Positions 1-6,713 of a stretch of 10,641 bases of DNA are shown in pieces. This DNA comes from an uncultured bacterium (GTDB taxonomy: Bacteria; Cyanobacteriota; Vampirovibrionia; Gastranaerophilales; Gastranaerophilaceae): assembly GCA_946183815.1 (NCBI GenBank), contig CAMHDG010000028.1:1-10641 (forward strand). The letters are read 5' to 3'. The notes beneath the pieces were generated by a model. The model ran no database searches. It was not told the DNA's origin and saw nothing but the letters and a program-made list of their open reading frames with translations. Within the stretch, counting starts at the first letter, position 1. The number at the start of each line of letters is the position of its first letter. Both the position numbers and the translations under genes were made by a program.

Positions 1-25
1 AAGTGCAACTTTACCAAAAAAACCG

Positions 26-67
26 ATTTACTCATATTTACTCATTATTTACTCATTATTTACTCAC
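26..67. repeat. 11-bp tandem repeat, four copies
   Basis: Four head-to-tail copies of ATTTACTCAT(T) lie at 26-35, 36-46, 47-57 and 58-67. The middle two are complete 11-mers and the outer two are 10 bases. Read on the minus strand each unit is ATGAGTAAAT or GTGAGTAAAT, so each carries a potential start codon. Only the copy nearest the left edge (ATG at 35-33) opens a frame that stays open to the window edge (MSKSVFLVKLH). All three plus-strand frames are also open here, so coding direction cannot be settled. It may be an iteron-like binding array or simple slippage. Confidence 0.8.
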
Positions 68-90
68 ACCGGTCACTTGCTTTCCAATAA

Positions 91-153
91 TAGTAGGTTG
101 GCTTGACAAAGCCAACATTTTGATATTATAGAATTGGTAAATCCGACCTACTA
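91..153. other. Nested inverted repeat / stem-loop
   Basis: An outer imperfect stem pairs TAGTAGGTTGG (91-101) with CCGACCTACTA (143-153), with a single G-T pair. Nested in it and sharing bases is a perfect 8-bp hairpin, GTTGGCTT (97-104), loop GACA, AAGCCAAC (109-116). The two pairings overlap and so compete. The inner hairpin is followed by ATTTTGATATT and could be a weak terminator for something to the left. The outer one could be an operator or structured leader for the gene at 246. The complementarity is directly visible; the role is not. Confidence 0.5.
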
Positions 154-230
154 ACTGGTATATTGAAAAATTATAAATCTTAACATAACACAAGTTCTTT
201 TATATTTTTAATTAAATTATAGAATAATAA

Positions 231-237
231 AAGGAGA
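231..237 (+). promoter_or_regulatory. Strong Shine-Dalgarno for the DUF3800 gene
   Basis: AAGGAGA lies 8 bases before the ATG at 246. This textbook ribosome binding site fixes the start. It is also the only promoter-proximal plus-strand gene here with one, whereas rimO, the TrmB-like gene, the HEAT gene and tlyA appear leaderless. Confidence 0.85.
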
Positions 238-245
238 AAAATTTT

Positions 246-1376
246 ATGACAATTAGATGGGTTTATTTGGATGAAAGCGAGTTTCAACTTAAAGGTAAAA
301 CATATATAGCTTATGGTGCATTAATAACTGAGGATAGAATAAAACAGGAAAATATCAATAATGCATTAAGCACATTACAAAAATTCAAAGATAAACAAGA
401 TCCCGATTATCAACCCCAAAATGATAATAGAACACTAGAAAGGGGATACTTTCATGCTTGTGATGATTCATGTTGTGCACATACATCTATTTGCTTAGAA
501 ATAGAAAATTTAAATGGTGAAGTATCACTTAATTGTATTCCTAAAAACGAAAAAGCAAATTTGAATGCCTTAAGTATGACATCTGCAATCCAAGGATTGC
601 ATCATAGAGGATACAGTGCGCTTATTTATGAAGAAAGAACTGGACTTTCAAATAATGTTATTAATAATTTGATACAAGAGTATGAAATGGGTGTGATTTG
701 TGATTATGCAAGTACTCTTTTTATGCCAATTTGTTTTTCAGAACCAGGTTATAAGATTTCTAATAAACAAGAACCGGGCATACAATTTATTGATTTTATT
801 CTGTGGGCTTATCAAAGAAAATTAAATGGCAATACTGATTGGTACAATCGAGTTCATAAAAATTCATTAAAAAGTAAAGGTGTTCATATTACTGCCCAAT
901 ATGCAGAAAATCAAGAAACAGAAGATTATTTTTTTAACTTTACGTTAAATAAGGGCTTAACAATTCCTGATACAATAGGAATGTATGACAATAAGGAACT
1001 AAATAAAAATTATTTATCTATAAATGCACTTGATGAAATAAATGATAAGAATATCCTTGATAGTTTATTGCTAATAAACAATCTAATGAGCAAAGTACAA
1101 TATAACAAGAATCCTCAACGCTTTTTTGAAATGCAAATAAAAGAAAGTATTGAAAATAGAAAAAATAACTTGGAAGGATTTTTAATAGCTTTTCTAAAAA
1201 TGTTTGATACATTTAATTTTATCAATTTAGCACCAGATATTATAACTAAGAACAGATTATTGTTGGCAAGAAAAATAGTAGCATTATCTTTCTATCATAG
1301 TTACTCTGACAGAATAGAGTTGCAAGAAAAGTTGAAAAGTTGTTGGGAAGTATTAATCAGCCTAGGGTTGGTTTAA
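246..1376 (+). CDS. DUF3800-family protein (putative RNase H-like nuclease)
   Basis: The 376-residue protein begins WVYLDESEF, with an Asp-Glu-Ser motif at residues 9-11 at the end of the first strand, which is typical of DUF3800. Further family-like features are FHACDD (69-74) and the C-terminal core segment GIQFIDFILWAYQR (178-191), whose D183 matches the conserved acidic residue of this family. About 185 residues of Lys/Asn-rich, uncharacterised sequence follow, making it longer than minimal members. DUF3800 proteins are predicted RNase H-fold enzymes of unproven activity that often occur in mobile or defence-related regions. The start is set by AAGGAGA 8 bases upstream. The gene is monocistronic, flanked by structured non-coding DNA, and translated differently from its neighbours, which suggests horizontal arrival. 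Family assignment is fairly confident; function is unknown. Confidence 0.75.
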   Translation: MTIRWVYLDESEFQLKGKTYIAYGALITEDRIKQENINNALSTLQKFKDKQDPDYQPQNDNRTLERGYFHACDDSCCAHTSICLEIENLNGEVSLNCIPKNEKANLNALSMTSAIQGLHHRGYSALIYEERTGLSNNVINNLIQEYEMGVICDYASTLFMPICFSEPGYKISNKQEPGIQFIDFILWAYQRKLNGNTDWYNRVHKNSLKSKGVHITAQYAENQETEDYFFNFTLNKGLTIPDTIGMYDNKELNKNYLSINALDEINDKNILDSLLLINNLMSKVQYNKNPQRFFEMQIKESIENRKNNLEGFLIAFLKMFDTFNFINLAPDIITKNRLLLARKIVALSFYHSYSDRIELQEKLKSCWEVLISLGLV

Positions 1377-1387
1377 GAATACTTCTT

Positions 1388-1444
1388 ATTCTCTGCTAAT
1401 TCCCCGTTAGGTTGTTTAGGGAATTTTGGGTAGAGAATTTTATT
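1388..1444 (+). terminator. Probable terminator after the DUF3800 gene
   Basis: Two nested stems follow the stop codon: ATTCTCT (1388-1394) with AGAGAAT (1432-1438), and AATTCCC (1398-1404) with GGGAATT (1419-1425). A T-rich run (TTTTATTATT) follows directly. The loop and the internal mismatches are larger than in a classic intrinsic terminator, so this is probable rather than certain. Confidence 0.55.
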
Positions 1445-1479
1445 ATTAGATGTTTTGCCGTTATAATAATTCTGCGGAA

Positions 1480-1527
1480 TCCCTGAAAATTTTAAAAATA
1501 ACCCTGTAAAATAGCGGATATCAGGGA
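1480..1527 (+). other. Inverted repeats with alternative pairing
   Basis: TCCCTGA (1480-1486) is the exact reverse complement of TCAGGGA (1521-1527). A second CCCTG (1502-1506) can also pair with CAGGG (1522-1526), so two mutually exclusive hairpins are possible. They sit just upstream of the canonical terminator at 1577. This could be part of a small RNA or an attenuator. No known RNA family was recognised. Confidence 0.35.
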
Positions 1528-1576
1528 ATATAAAGAGAGCCTTTTGCTCATTGGACTAAATCCACCACCATTTAAG

Positions 1577-1597
1577 AGAGCCGAAAGGCTCTTTTTT
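1577..1597 (+). terminator. Rho-independent terminator
   Basis: The perfect stem AGAGCC (1577-1582), GAAA tetraloop and GGCTCT (1587-1592) are followed by a run of six T. This is a textbook intrinsic terminator on the plus strand, 24 bases before the rimO -35 box. No gene lies directly before it except the DUF3800 gene, which seems to have its own terminator. It may therefore end a small RNA or be left from a lost neighbour. An identical AAGAGAGCC at 1533-1541 could compete for the 3' arm. Confidence 0.85.
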
Positions 1598-1620
1598 GGT
1601 TTTAGTTTTTTTTGGTTTAA

Positions 1621-1649
1621 TTTACACTCTATTGAATTTATGTTACTCT
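1621..1649 (+). promoter_or_regulatory. rimO promoter (leaderless)
   Basis: TTTACA (1621-1626), a 17-base spacer, and TACTCT (1644-1649) preceded by an extended -10 TG (TGT at 1641-1643). The -10 box ends exactly 6 bases before the ATG at 1656, putting the expected transcription start at the start codon. No Shine-Dalgarno sequence is present. The box is weak taken alone but matches the layout before three other genes in the window. Confidence 0.6.
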
Positions 1650-1655
1650 GTTTTT

Positions 1656-2960
1656 ATGAAAAAGATTGCACTTATTAGCCACGGTTGTGCTAAAAATTTG
1701 GTCGATTCCGAACTCATACTGGGTCTGTTATCTCAAAACGGGTATGAGATTACTCTTGATGAAACTGAATCTGACATCGTTATTATCAATACCTGCTCTT
1801 TTATCCATGATGCCGAGAAAGAATCGGTTGATTCTATTTTGGAAATGATAAATGAAGGTAAAAAAGTTATAATTGCAGGCTGTCTTGCCCAAAAACACGG
1901 TAAAGAATTAAAACAGGCTATCCCTGAAATATCTGCTCTTATAGGAACAACTGACTTTACAAAAATTATTGATGTCCTGAACTCTCTTGATAACGGGGAA
2001 GATTATATCGAAAAAGTTACAAGTAATCCTAATTATATTTACCCCGAAAACATAGAACGTCAACAAATAACTATGGGTTCAAGTTCGTATATTAAAATTG
2101 CTGACGGTTGCAACTATCGTTGCGGCTACTGTATCATCCCATATCTTCGTGGCGATTACCGTTCACGTAAAATAGAAGATATTGTTAATGAGGCAAAATC
2201 TCTCGTTAAAAAAGGGGTTACAGAAATAATTCTCATCGCTCAAGACACAACTGTCTACGGGATTGACCTCTACAAAAAACCTATGTTATCAGAGTTATTA
2301 AAACAGTTAAATCAGATTGAAAATCTTGGCTGGATAAGAATTATGTATGCTTATCCGACTCAAATGACAGACGAACTTTTAGACACAATAGCAAGTTGTG
2401 ACAAAGTGGTTAAATATGTGGATATTCCGCTTCAACACTCTCATCCTGATATGCTAAAAAGAATGAACAGACCATCTTTCGATTACAGACCGATGATAGA
2501 TAATATCCGAAATCGTATCCCGAATGTTGCAATTAGAACTGCATTTATCGTGGGTTACCCCGGCGAAACTGAAGAAGAATTTAATCACCTGTATGATTTT
2601 GTAAAAGATATGAAATTTAACAAAATGGGTGTGTTTGAATATTCAAGAGAAAAAGGAACTCCTTCCTATTCTATGAAACCGCAAATCTCTAAAAAAGTTA
2701 TGCACGAAAGGTTTAAAAAACTTATGGAACTTCAACAAGGTATCTCAAAAAAAGTGAATGAAAGTTTTATAGGTAAAACCCTGCCTTGTATAATAGAGAA
2801 CTTTACAGATGATGGCTATGTCGTTGCAAGAACCCAAAATGATGCACCTGAGGTCGATGGAGTGGTTTATATTAAAACTAATGAACCTCTTGTTCCGGGA
2901 GATATTGAAAATATTAAAATTGTTGGCTGTGACGAGTATGACTTGATAGGGGAAATCTAG
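1656..2960 (+). CDS. rimO: Ribosomal protein uS12 (S12) methylthiotransferase RimO
   Basis: This radical-SAM enzyme adds a methylthio group to a conserved aspartate of ribosomal protein uS12. The 434 residues match the family length. The N-terminal UPF0004 domain carries the RimO signature SHGCAKNLVDSE (8-19) and the cluster cysteines C11, C47 and C76. The radical-SAM motif CNYRCGYC supplies C152, C156 and C159, followed by IPYLRGDYRSR. A TRAM-like domain fills about residues 370-434. KNLVDSE and the RGDYRSR segment favour RimO over MiaB. The longer frame beginning at 1596 was rejected: its extra 20 residues are hydrophobic and overlap the terminator and promoter, while MKKIALISHGC is the normal family start. 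The mRNA is probably leaderless. Identification is confident. Confidence 0.95.
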   Translation: MKKIALISHGCAKNLVDSELILGLLSQNGYEITLDETESDIVIINTCSFIHDAEKESVDSILEMINEGKKVIIAGCLAQKHGKELKQAIPEISALIGTTDFTKIIDVLNSLDNGEDYIEKVTSNPNYIYPENIERQQITMGSSSYIKIADGCNYRCGYCIIPYLRGDYRSRKIEDIVNEAKSLVKKGVTEIILIAQDTTVYGIDLYKKPMLSELLKQLNQIENLGWIRIMYAYPTQMTDELLDTIASCDKVVKYVDIPLQHSHPDMLKRMNRPSFDYRPMIDNIRNRIPNVAIRTAFIVGYPGETEEEFNHLYDFVKDMKFNKMGVFEYSREKGTPSYSMKPQISKKVMHERFKKLMELQQGISKKVNESFIGKTLPCIIENFTDDGYVVARTQNDAPEVDGVVYIKTNEPLVPGDIENIKIVGCDEYDLIGEI

Positions 2961-2984
2961 GACTGTCTGTTTTTATTGTTTTAT

Positions 2985-3013
2985 TTGCACGCATTTAAAA
3001 AATTTGATAATAT
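2985..3013 (+). promoter_or_regulatory. Promoter of the TrmB-like gene (leaderless)
   Basis: TTGCAC (2985-2990), a 17-base spacer and TAATAT (3008-3013), then 6 bases to the ATG at 3020. Transcription would begin at the start codon. There is no Shine-Dalgarno sequence. It lies wholly in the 59-base gap after rimO, so the regulator gene can be transcribed independently of it. Confidence 0.65.
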
Positions 3014-3019
3014 TGTTAT

Positions 3020-3838
3020 ATGGATAAAATCATAGAGAGTTTAAAAGAATTAGGGTTCAATACTTACGAGGCAAAGGTTTATGTCGCTCTGTTAAAGCAC
3101 TATCCTGCAACAGGTTATGAGGTCAGTAAAATTGCTGATGTCCCTCAATCACGAACATACGACACTCTCAAAGCATTAACTCAAAAACAGGTCGTCACCT
3201 CAACTCCTGATAAGCCCGTTACATATTCCCCAATTAAGCCCACTGAACTCACAAAACGGTTTAAGCGTAAAATGACAAGTAATATTGAGTTCCTTGAAAA
3301 ACATCTCCCCGATGTTAAAGAGGACTATCTTGAACCCATTATGTCCATTAACGGTGATAACAAAACTCTTGATAAAATTATTGAAATTATTAAAAACGCT
3401 AAAAAAGAGATTTATCTTGAAATATGGTCACTTGATTTTAAAAAAATTGAACAGGATTTACTCGATGCCTACAACAGAAATGTTGAAATCAGGATTGTTG
3501 GATACGATAGATTACAAAGCCGTTTTGGGTTAGTTTTTGAACACCCTTTCGCTAAAAAATTGGAATCATATTTTAAAGGCAGAGTTGTAATAATTGCCGC
3601 TGATGATAAAGAAGCCTTCTATGGTAAAATTCCGTCTAACCCTTCTGAATCGGCAGGCGGGATTTGGACTAAAAACAAGGATATCGTTTTTTTGATTAAA
3701 GAACTTATGATTCATGATATGCTTGTTCTTGATATTCAGCATAATATGACTGAAGAGTTAATGTATAAATATGGGAATGGTTTTAAACGATTGTATGACA
3801 AAGTTTTAGGAGTGAATAATATCTATCGCTCTAATTAA
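3020..3838 (+). CDS. TrmB-family transcriptional regulator
   Basis: This 272-residue cytoplasmic protein is probably DNA-binding. Residues 1-75 form a TrmB-type winged helix: LGFNTYEAKVYVALL, then GYEVSKIADVPQSRTYDTLKAL with the recognition helix around 42-54, and a wing near 58-72. A charged linker, likely helical (75-105), follows. Residues 115-240 resemble the C-terminal effector domain of TrmB proteins, which has a phospholipase-D-like fold (IIKNAKKEIYLEIWS, then VEIRIVGYDR), without the catalytic HxK motif. In characterised relatives this domain binds sugars; the ligand here is unknown. The gene stands alone between rimO and the HEAT/QueC-like operon, 143 bases upstream of the latter, so that operon is a possible target (inference). 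The start follows a leaderless-type promoter. Confidence 0.8.
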   Translation: MDKIIESLKELGFNTYEAKVYVALLKHYPATGYEVSKIADVPQSRTYDTLKALTQKQVVTSTPDKPVTYSPIKPTELTKRFKRKMTSNIEFLEKHLPDVKEDYLEPIMSINGDNKTLDKIIEIIKNAKKEIYLEIWSLDFKKIEQDLLDAYNRNVEIRIVGYDRLQSRFGLVFEHPFAKKLESYFKGRVVIIAADDKEAFYGKIPSNPSESAGGIWTKNKDIVFLIKELMIHDMLVLDIQHNMTEELMYKYGNGFKRLYDKVLGVNNIYRSN

Positions 3839-3946
3839 AAATCTTCAGGCGGGATTAAGGGGCTTTTTATGAGTCGTTTTATGGTATAAATTCAACGAAT
3901 TTTAAATCTTAATCTTCACTGCTGTGTCTTAAATAGTAATAACGAT

Positions 3947-3975
3947 TTGTATTTTAACTCTTTTTGTTGTAATCT
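3947..3975 (+). promoter_or_regulatory. Promoter of the five-gene operon (leaderless)
   Basis: TTGTAT (3947-3952), a 17-base spacer and TAATCT (3970-3975), then 6 bases to a GTG start at 3982. Identical geometry to the rimO, TrmB-like and tlyA promoters supports the GTG as the true start although no ribosome binding site is present. Confidence 0.6.
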
Positions 3976-3981
3976 GAAATT

Positions 3982-4941
3982 GTGGAAAACAATGGTTTAG
4001 ATTTGGAGTTTATATTACAGAGTTGCGGTATCGGTACCGATATTGATGAGGAGATTTTGATTGAAAATTTGATAAACCTCTCGGATAACTATACCGATGA
4101 TGAACTTGTGCAAATTTATAATCATCTTATGGGTACGGTCTATAACCCGAAAGTTCTAATGCAACTAATCAGGCTCTCTGATAAATATAGAGATAAATCT
4201 TCGTTAGAGGTTTTGGTTAATCTGCTCTTAATGAGAATTAATCTTGAGAACACCCCCTATGATTTTGATGATTTGGTGAATGTTCGTGTAATGTGTGCAA
4301 AAGCCATTGCTAATATTAAAGATCCCTCTGTGGTAGGTTCTTTATTATATTGTCTGAACAACAAGCATGAAAATTATAAAGTACGTCTGGCATGTGCCGA
4401 TGCCCTTGGTAAAATCGGGGATAAGTACGCAACCGCTCCGCTTATTGAACTTATACAGGATGAAGATGAAAAATCTGTTTATCTTAAAGAATCTGCTGTA
4501 TCTGCTTTGGGCTTCCTCGGCGATGATATGGCGATTGACCCGTTAGTGTCTATTCTTGATGCAAAGCAAGGTTTAATGGATAAATTTTCATTCCTGAAAG
4601 AACGTGTCATTGAGGCTTTAGGAAAACTTAATTCTCATAACTCAAAAGTTATTAAAGCATTTAAAAAATCTTTGATGGATGTATCTCCAATGGTTAGAAT
4701 TAACGCTATCGAAGCGATTATGAACAGTGATGAAGAAGATGCGGCAGAAATCATTAAACCTTGTCTAAACGATGATGACGATGAAGTAAAAAAGAACGCA
4801 TTGATAGCATTATATAACCTTTTGGGTCGTGATATTCTTGACGAGGTCGTTTCTATGCCGTCATACAGTGAATTTTTGAGAAACACTGCGAAAGAACTCA
4901 TTGAAGAATACGAAAATGAGGATGGTGAAGATGAAGAATAA
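3982..4941 (+). CDS. HEAT-repeat protein
   Basis: This 319-residue, strongly acidic, all-helical protein has no signal peptide or membrane segment. HEAT/PBS-lyase-type repeats are visible at about 98-126 (VRVMCAKAIANIKD, then VVGSLLYCL), 133-160 (VRLACADALGKIGD, then ATAPLIELI), 168-194 (LKESAVSALGFLGD, then AIDPLVSIL), 205-232 and 236-284 (VRINAIEAI, then VKKNALIALYNLLG). The C-terminus is Glu/Asp-rich. Such proteins are binding scaffolds; some relatives serve phycobilin lyases, but nothing here points to that. The start is a GTG placed 6 bases after a -10 box. It is first in a five-gene operon, and its last 11 bases overlap the QueC-like gene, suggesting translational coupling. The partner or substrate is unknown. 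Confidence 0.8.
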   Translation: MENNGLDLEFILQSCGIGTDIDEEILIENLINLSDNYTDDELVQIYNHLMGTVYNPKVLMQLIRLSDKYRDKSSLEVLVNLLLMRINLENTPYDFDDLVNVRVMCAKAIANIKDPSVVGSLLYCLNNKHENYKVRLACADALGKIGDKYATAPLIELIQDEDEKSVYLKESAVSALGFLGDDMAIDPLVSILDAKQGLMDKFSFLKERVIEALGKLNSHNSKVIKAFKKSLMDVSPMVRINAIEAIMNSDEEDAAEIIKPCLNDDDDEVKKNALIALYNLLGRDILDEVVSMPSYSEFLRNTAKELIEEYENEDGEDEE

Positions 4942-5590
4942 ATCAGTTATTCTTTTATCAGGCGGGCTTGATTCACTGGTATCGCTTGGGGCAGGGATAG
5001 AAGAGTATAATGTTCGGTTGGCGCTTACGTTCGATTACGGTCAGAAACCTGCAAATCAAGAGATAAAAGCATCAAAAAAAATTGCTGAATATTACGGGAT
5101 AGAGCATAAGGTTATAACTCTTCCCTTTTTAAAAGAGATAACAACCACCGGACTTTTGACGGGTGATGTCCCGACTGAAAATTTCGGAACTATGGAGAGT
5201 GCAAAAGCGGTTTGGGTGCCCAACAGAAACGGCTTATTTTTGAATATTGCCTGTTCTGTCGCAGAGGCAAAAGAGTTTACTCATATCCTTTTTGGTGCAA
5301 ATAAAGAGGAGGGGCAGACTTTCCCAGATAACACTCCTGAATTTGTTTCAGGAATAAATGAAAGTTTTAAATATTCCACAATGTATGGTGTAAAAGTTGT
5401 TGCGCCATTGATTAATTATAATAAGAATGATATAGTTAAATTAGCCTTGGAATTAGGTGTACCGTTGGAATTAGCATACAGTTGTTATAATAGCGAAGAT
5501 AAAAATTGCGGTGTGTGTGAATCTTGCAAACATCTAAAATCTGCGCTTGAACACAACAAGGCATTCAATTATATAGAGAGATTGTTTTAA
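4931..5590 (+). CDS. QueC-like 7-cyano-7-deazaguanine synthase (ATP pyrophosphatase)
   Basis: QueC converts 7-carboxy-7-deazaguanine to preQ0 with ATP and ammonia, in queuosine synthesis. The 219 residues (slightly short) show the PP-loop SGGLDS (10-15), TFDYGQ (33-38), VPNRNGLFLNIAC (97-109) and the zinc site C185-x7-C193-x2-C196-x2-C199. Where classical QueC has a SGYPDCR-like substrate loop, this protein has GQTFPDNTPEF (128-138), so its substrate may differ. No queD, queE or preQ1 riboswitch is in the window. ATG 4931 was chosen over upstream starts because it gives the normal MKNKSVILLSGG end and has GAGGA 8 bases upstream. It overlaps the HEAT gene by 11 bases and the DUF366 gene by 1. 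The superfamily is certain; orthology to QueC is probable. Confidence 0.85.
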   Translation: MKNKSVILLSGGLDSLVSLGAGIEEYNVRLALTFDYGQKPANQEIKASKKIAEYYGIEHKVITLPFLKEITTTGLLTGDVPTENFGTMESAKAVWVPNRNGLFLNIACSVAEAKEFTHILFGANKEEGQTFPDNTPEFVSGINESFKYSTMYGVKVVAPLINYNKNDIVKLALELGVPLELAYSCYNSEDKNCGVCESCKHLKSALEHNKAFNYIERLF

Positions 5591-6144
5591 TGAAAATAAA
5601 GTATATTGACGAAGAGGTAAAATACATAGGTTCACAACTTGCACCACACTGGATTTATAAAAATTATAACTTGCAGGGTGATGCAATAGTTGCGTTTTGC
5701 GGTGAATGTGAGGTTAAACTTACAGAAATGGTTGATATTGAAGATGTTATTAATAACGAGCCGATTTACAGTAAATCTATGTTGAGTTTTATCACAGAGC
5801 AGTTTAATATAAACCTTGTTGAAGGTGTTTTCAGACAAAGACTTTTGATCTGTATCATTAAAGAAGAATTAGAAAAAAGAGGAATATTTGTGGTAAGAAA
5901 CGGTGACGACCTTATGATAAACGGTGCAAAATTAACTGTTTCTATCGCAACAAAATCTCATACATCTATACTTATCCATACGGGGATAAATATTTTATCG
6001 GAGGGCGCACCTGTTAAAGCGTGCGGTTTAACCAGTGAACTGGGAATTGTTGACATTAAAGAATTTGCTAATACAATTATGCAAAGATACTCTGATGAAA
6101 TTGAAGATATTGTGTTAGCGAGTACAAAAGTTCGTGGAGTGTAA
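5590..6144 (+). CDS. DUF366 family protein
   Basis: This 184-residue soluble protein looks like DUF366, a family of unknown function found in archaea and some bacteria. Recognisable segments are LQGDAIVAFCGECEV (28-42), MVDIEDVINNEPIYS (47-61), MLSFITEQF (64-72), a mid-region HTSILIHTGINI (124-135) and GAPVKACGLTSELGI (139-153). Conserved-looking Asp/Glu, Cys and His residues suggest an enzyme, but no catalytic motif is recognised. Its ATG overlaps the QueC-like stop codon (TAATG), so the two are probably coupled in translation and function, perhaps in a deazapurine-related step (inference). A GAGAG at about 5576-5580 is a weak ribosome binding site. Family is fairly confident from memory of its conserved blocks; function unknown. 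Confidence 0.75.
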   Translation: MKIKYIDEEVKYIGSQLAPHWIYKNYNLQGDAIVAFCGECEVKLTEMVDIEDVINNEPIYSKSMLSFITEQFNINLVEGVFRQRLLICIIKEELEKRGIFVVRNGDDLMINGAKLTVSIATKSHTSILIHTGINILSEGAPVKACGLTSELGIVDIKEFANTIMQRYSDEIEDIVLASTKVRGV

Positions 6145-6145
6145 A

Positions 6146-6712
6146 ATGAGTCAATATTATAAGAAATATATGAAAAAACGTGAAGAAGAAAAACCAAGTT
6201 ATGCAAAACTTTTTATTATTGCTTTTTGTGTTGTTATAGTATTTTTTGTTATTGTTGCAACACATCTTGTTTCAAGTGTTGATACATCCATCGGCGAAAA
6301 TGATGAGGGGGATATTAAAGAATCCGGACTGGGGGTTAAGCACCTTATTGACAGCCGTTTGAGATTTATTCAGATGGAAGATAACAGTGGTGTTTCTATT
6401 CAAAAAGAAAAAACTGCGGATATTGATAAGTATAACAAAACTATTCAGGAAGAAGCAAAAACGGGTTATAGCGGTAACCTGCAAAACTCTTACGGTTATG
6501 AGCAAACGCAAGCAGCAAAACCTTTGAGTCAGACTTATAATGCTACTCAAAAATCAGTGAGCACGTCTGCTCCTGTTAAGCCTGTGACTACTGCTCCAAT
6601 GCCTGTAAAGGTGAATGTCCCTGCTCCTGCTCCTACACCAAAATCGTATAGCACAACATCTTCACCGGCACACAATATTCAGAAAAATCTAACCCCTACA
6701 GGTATGAACTAA
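6146..6712 (+). CDS. Single-pass membrane protein with Pro/Ser/Thr-rich tail
   Basis: Unrecognised 188-residue protein. A short, highly basic N-terminus (residues 1-21, rich in Lys, Arg and Glu) precedes one hydrophobic segment at about 21-42 (LFIIAFCVVIVFFVIVATHL). By the positive-inside rule the rest should be outside the membrane. Residues 45-135 are polar, and 136-188 are rich in Pro, Ser, Thr and Ala, like a spacer or wall-spanning linker. No cleavage site is evident, so it is probably a signal-anchored type II protein. ATG 6146 was preferred to the frame opening at 6134 because the latter overlaps the DUF366 coding end, whereas GGAG (6136-6139) sits 6 bases before 6146. It is 1 base from the DUF366 stop and 1 base before tatD. 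Confidence 0.75.
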   Translation: MSQYYKKYMKKREEEKPSYAKLFIIAFCVVIVFFVIVATHLVSSVDTSIGENDEGDIKESGLGVKHLIDSRLRFIQMEDNSGVSIQKEKTADIDKYNKTIQEEAKTGYSGNLQNSYGYEQTQAAKPLSQTYNATQKSVSTSAPVKPVTTAPMPVKVNVPAPAPTPKSYSTTSSPAHNIQKNLTPTGMN

Positions 6713-6713
6713 T

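Noticed and set aside
26..67. CRISPR array
   Set aside because: The repeats are 11 bp and contiguous with no spacers; no cas genes are present.
1550..1573. tRNA- or tmRNA-like 3' end (ATCCACCACCA) before the terminator
   Set aside because: There is no T-arm with GTTC, no matching acceptor 5' strand and no anticodon arm, so the CCA-like ending looks accidental.
1596..1655. Upstream extension of rimO by 20 residues
   Set aside because: It overlaps the terminator T run and the promoter, is hydrophobic and untypical of RimO, while the ATG at 1656 gives the family's normal N-terminus.
3020..3838. Phospholipase D or endonuclease activity for the TrmB-like protein
   Set aside because: The C-terminal domain has a PLD-like outline but no HxK catalytic motif, and the N-terminal winged helix indicates a regulator.
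3839..3981. Possible terminator or riboswitch after the TrmB-like gene
   Set aside because: The GC-rich patch followed by TTTTT (about 3846-3868) has no complementary arm; the only hairpin seen (AAATTC-AAC-GAATTT, 3888-3902) is too weak to call.
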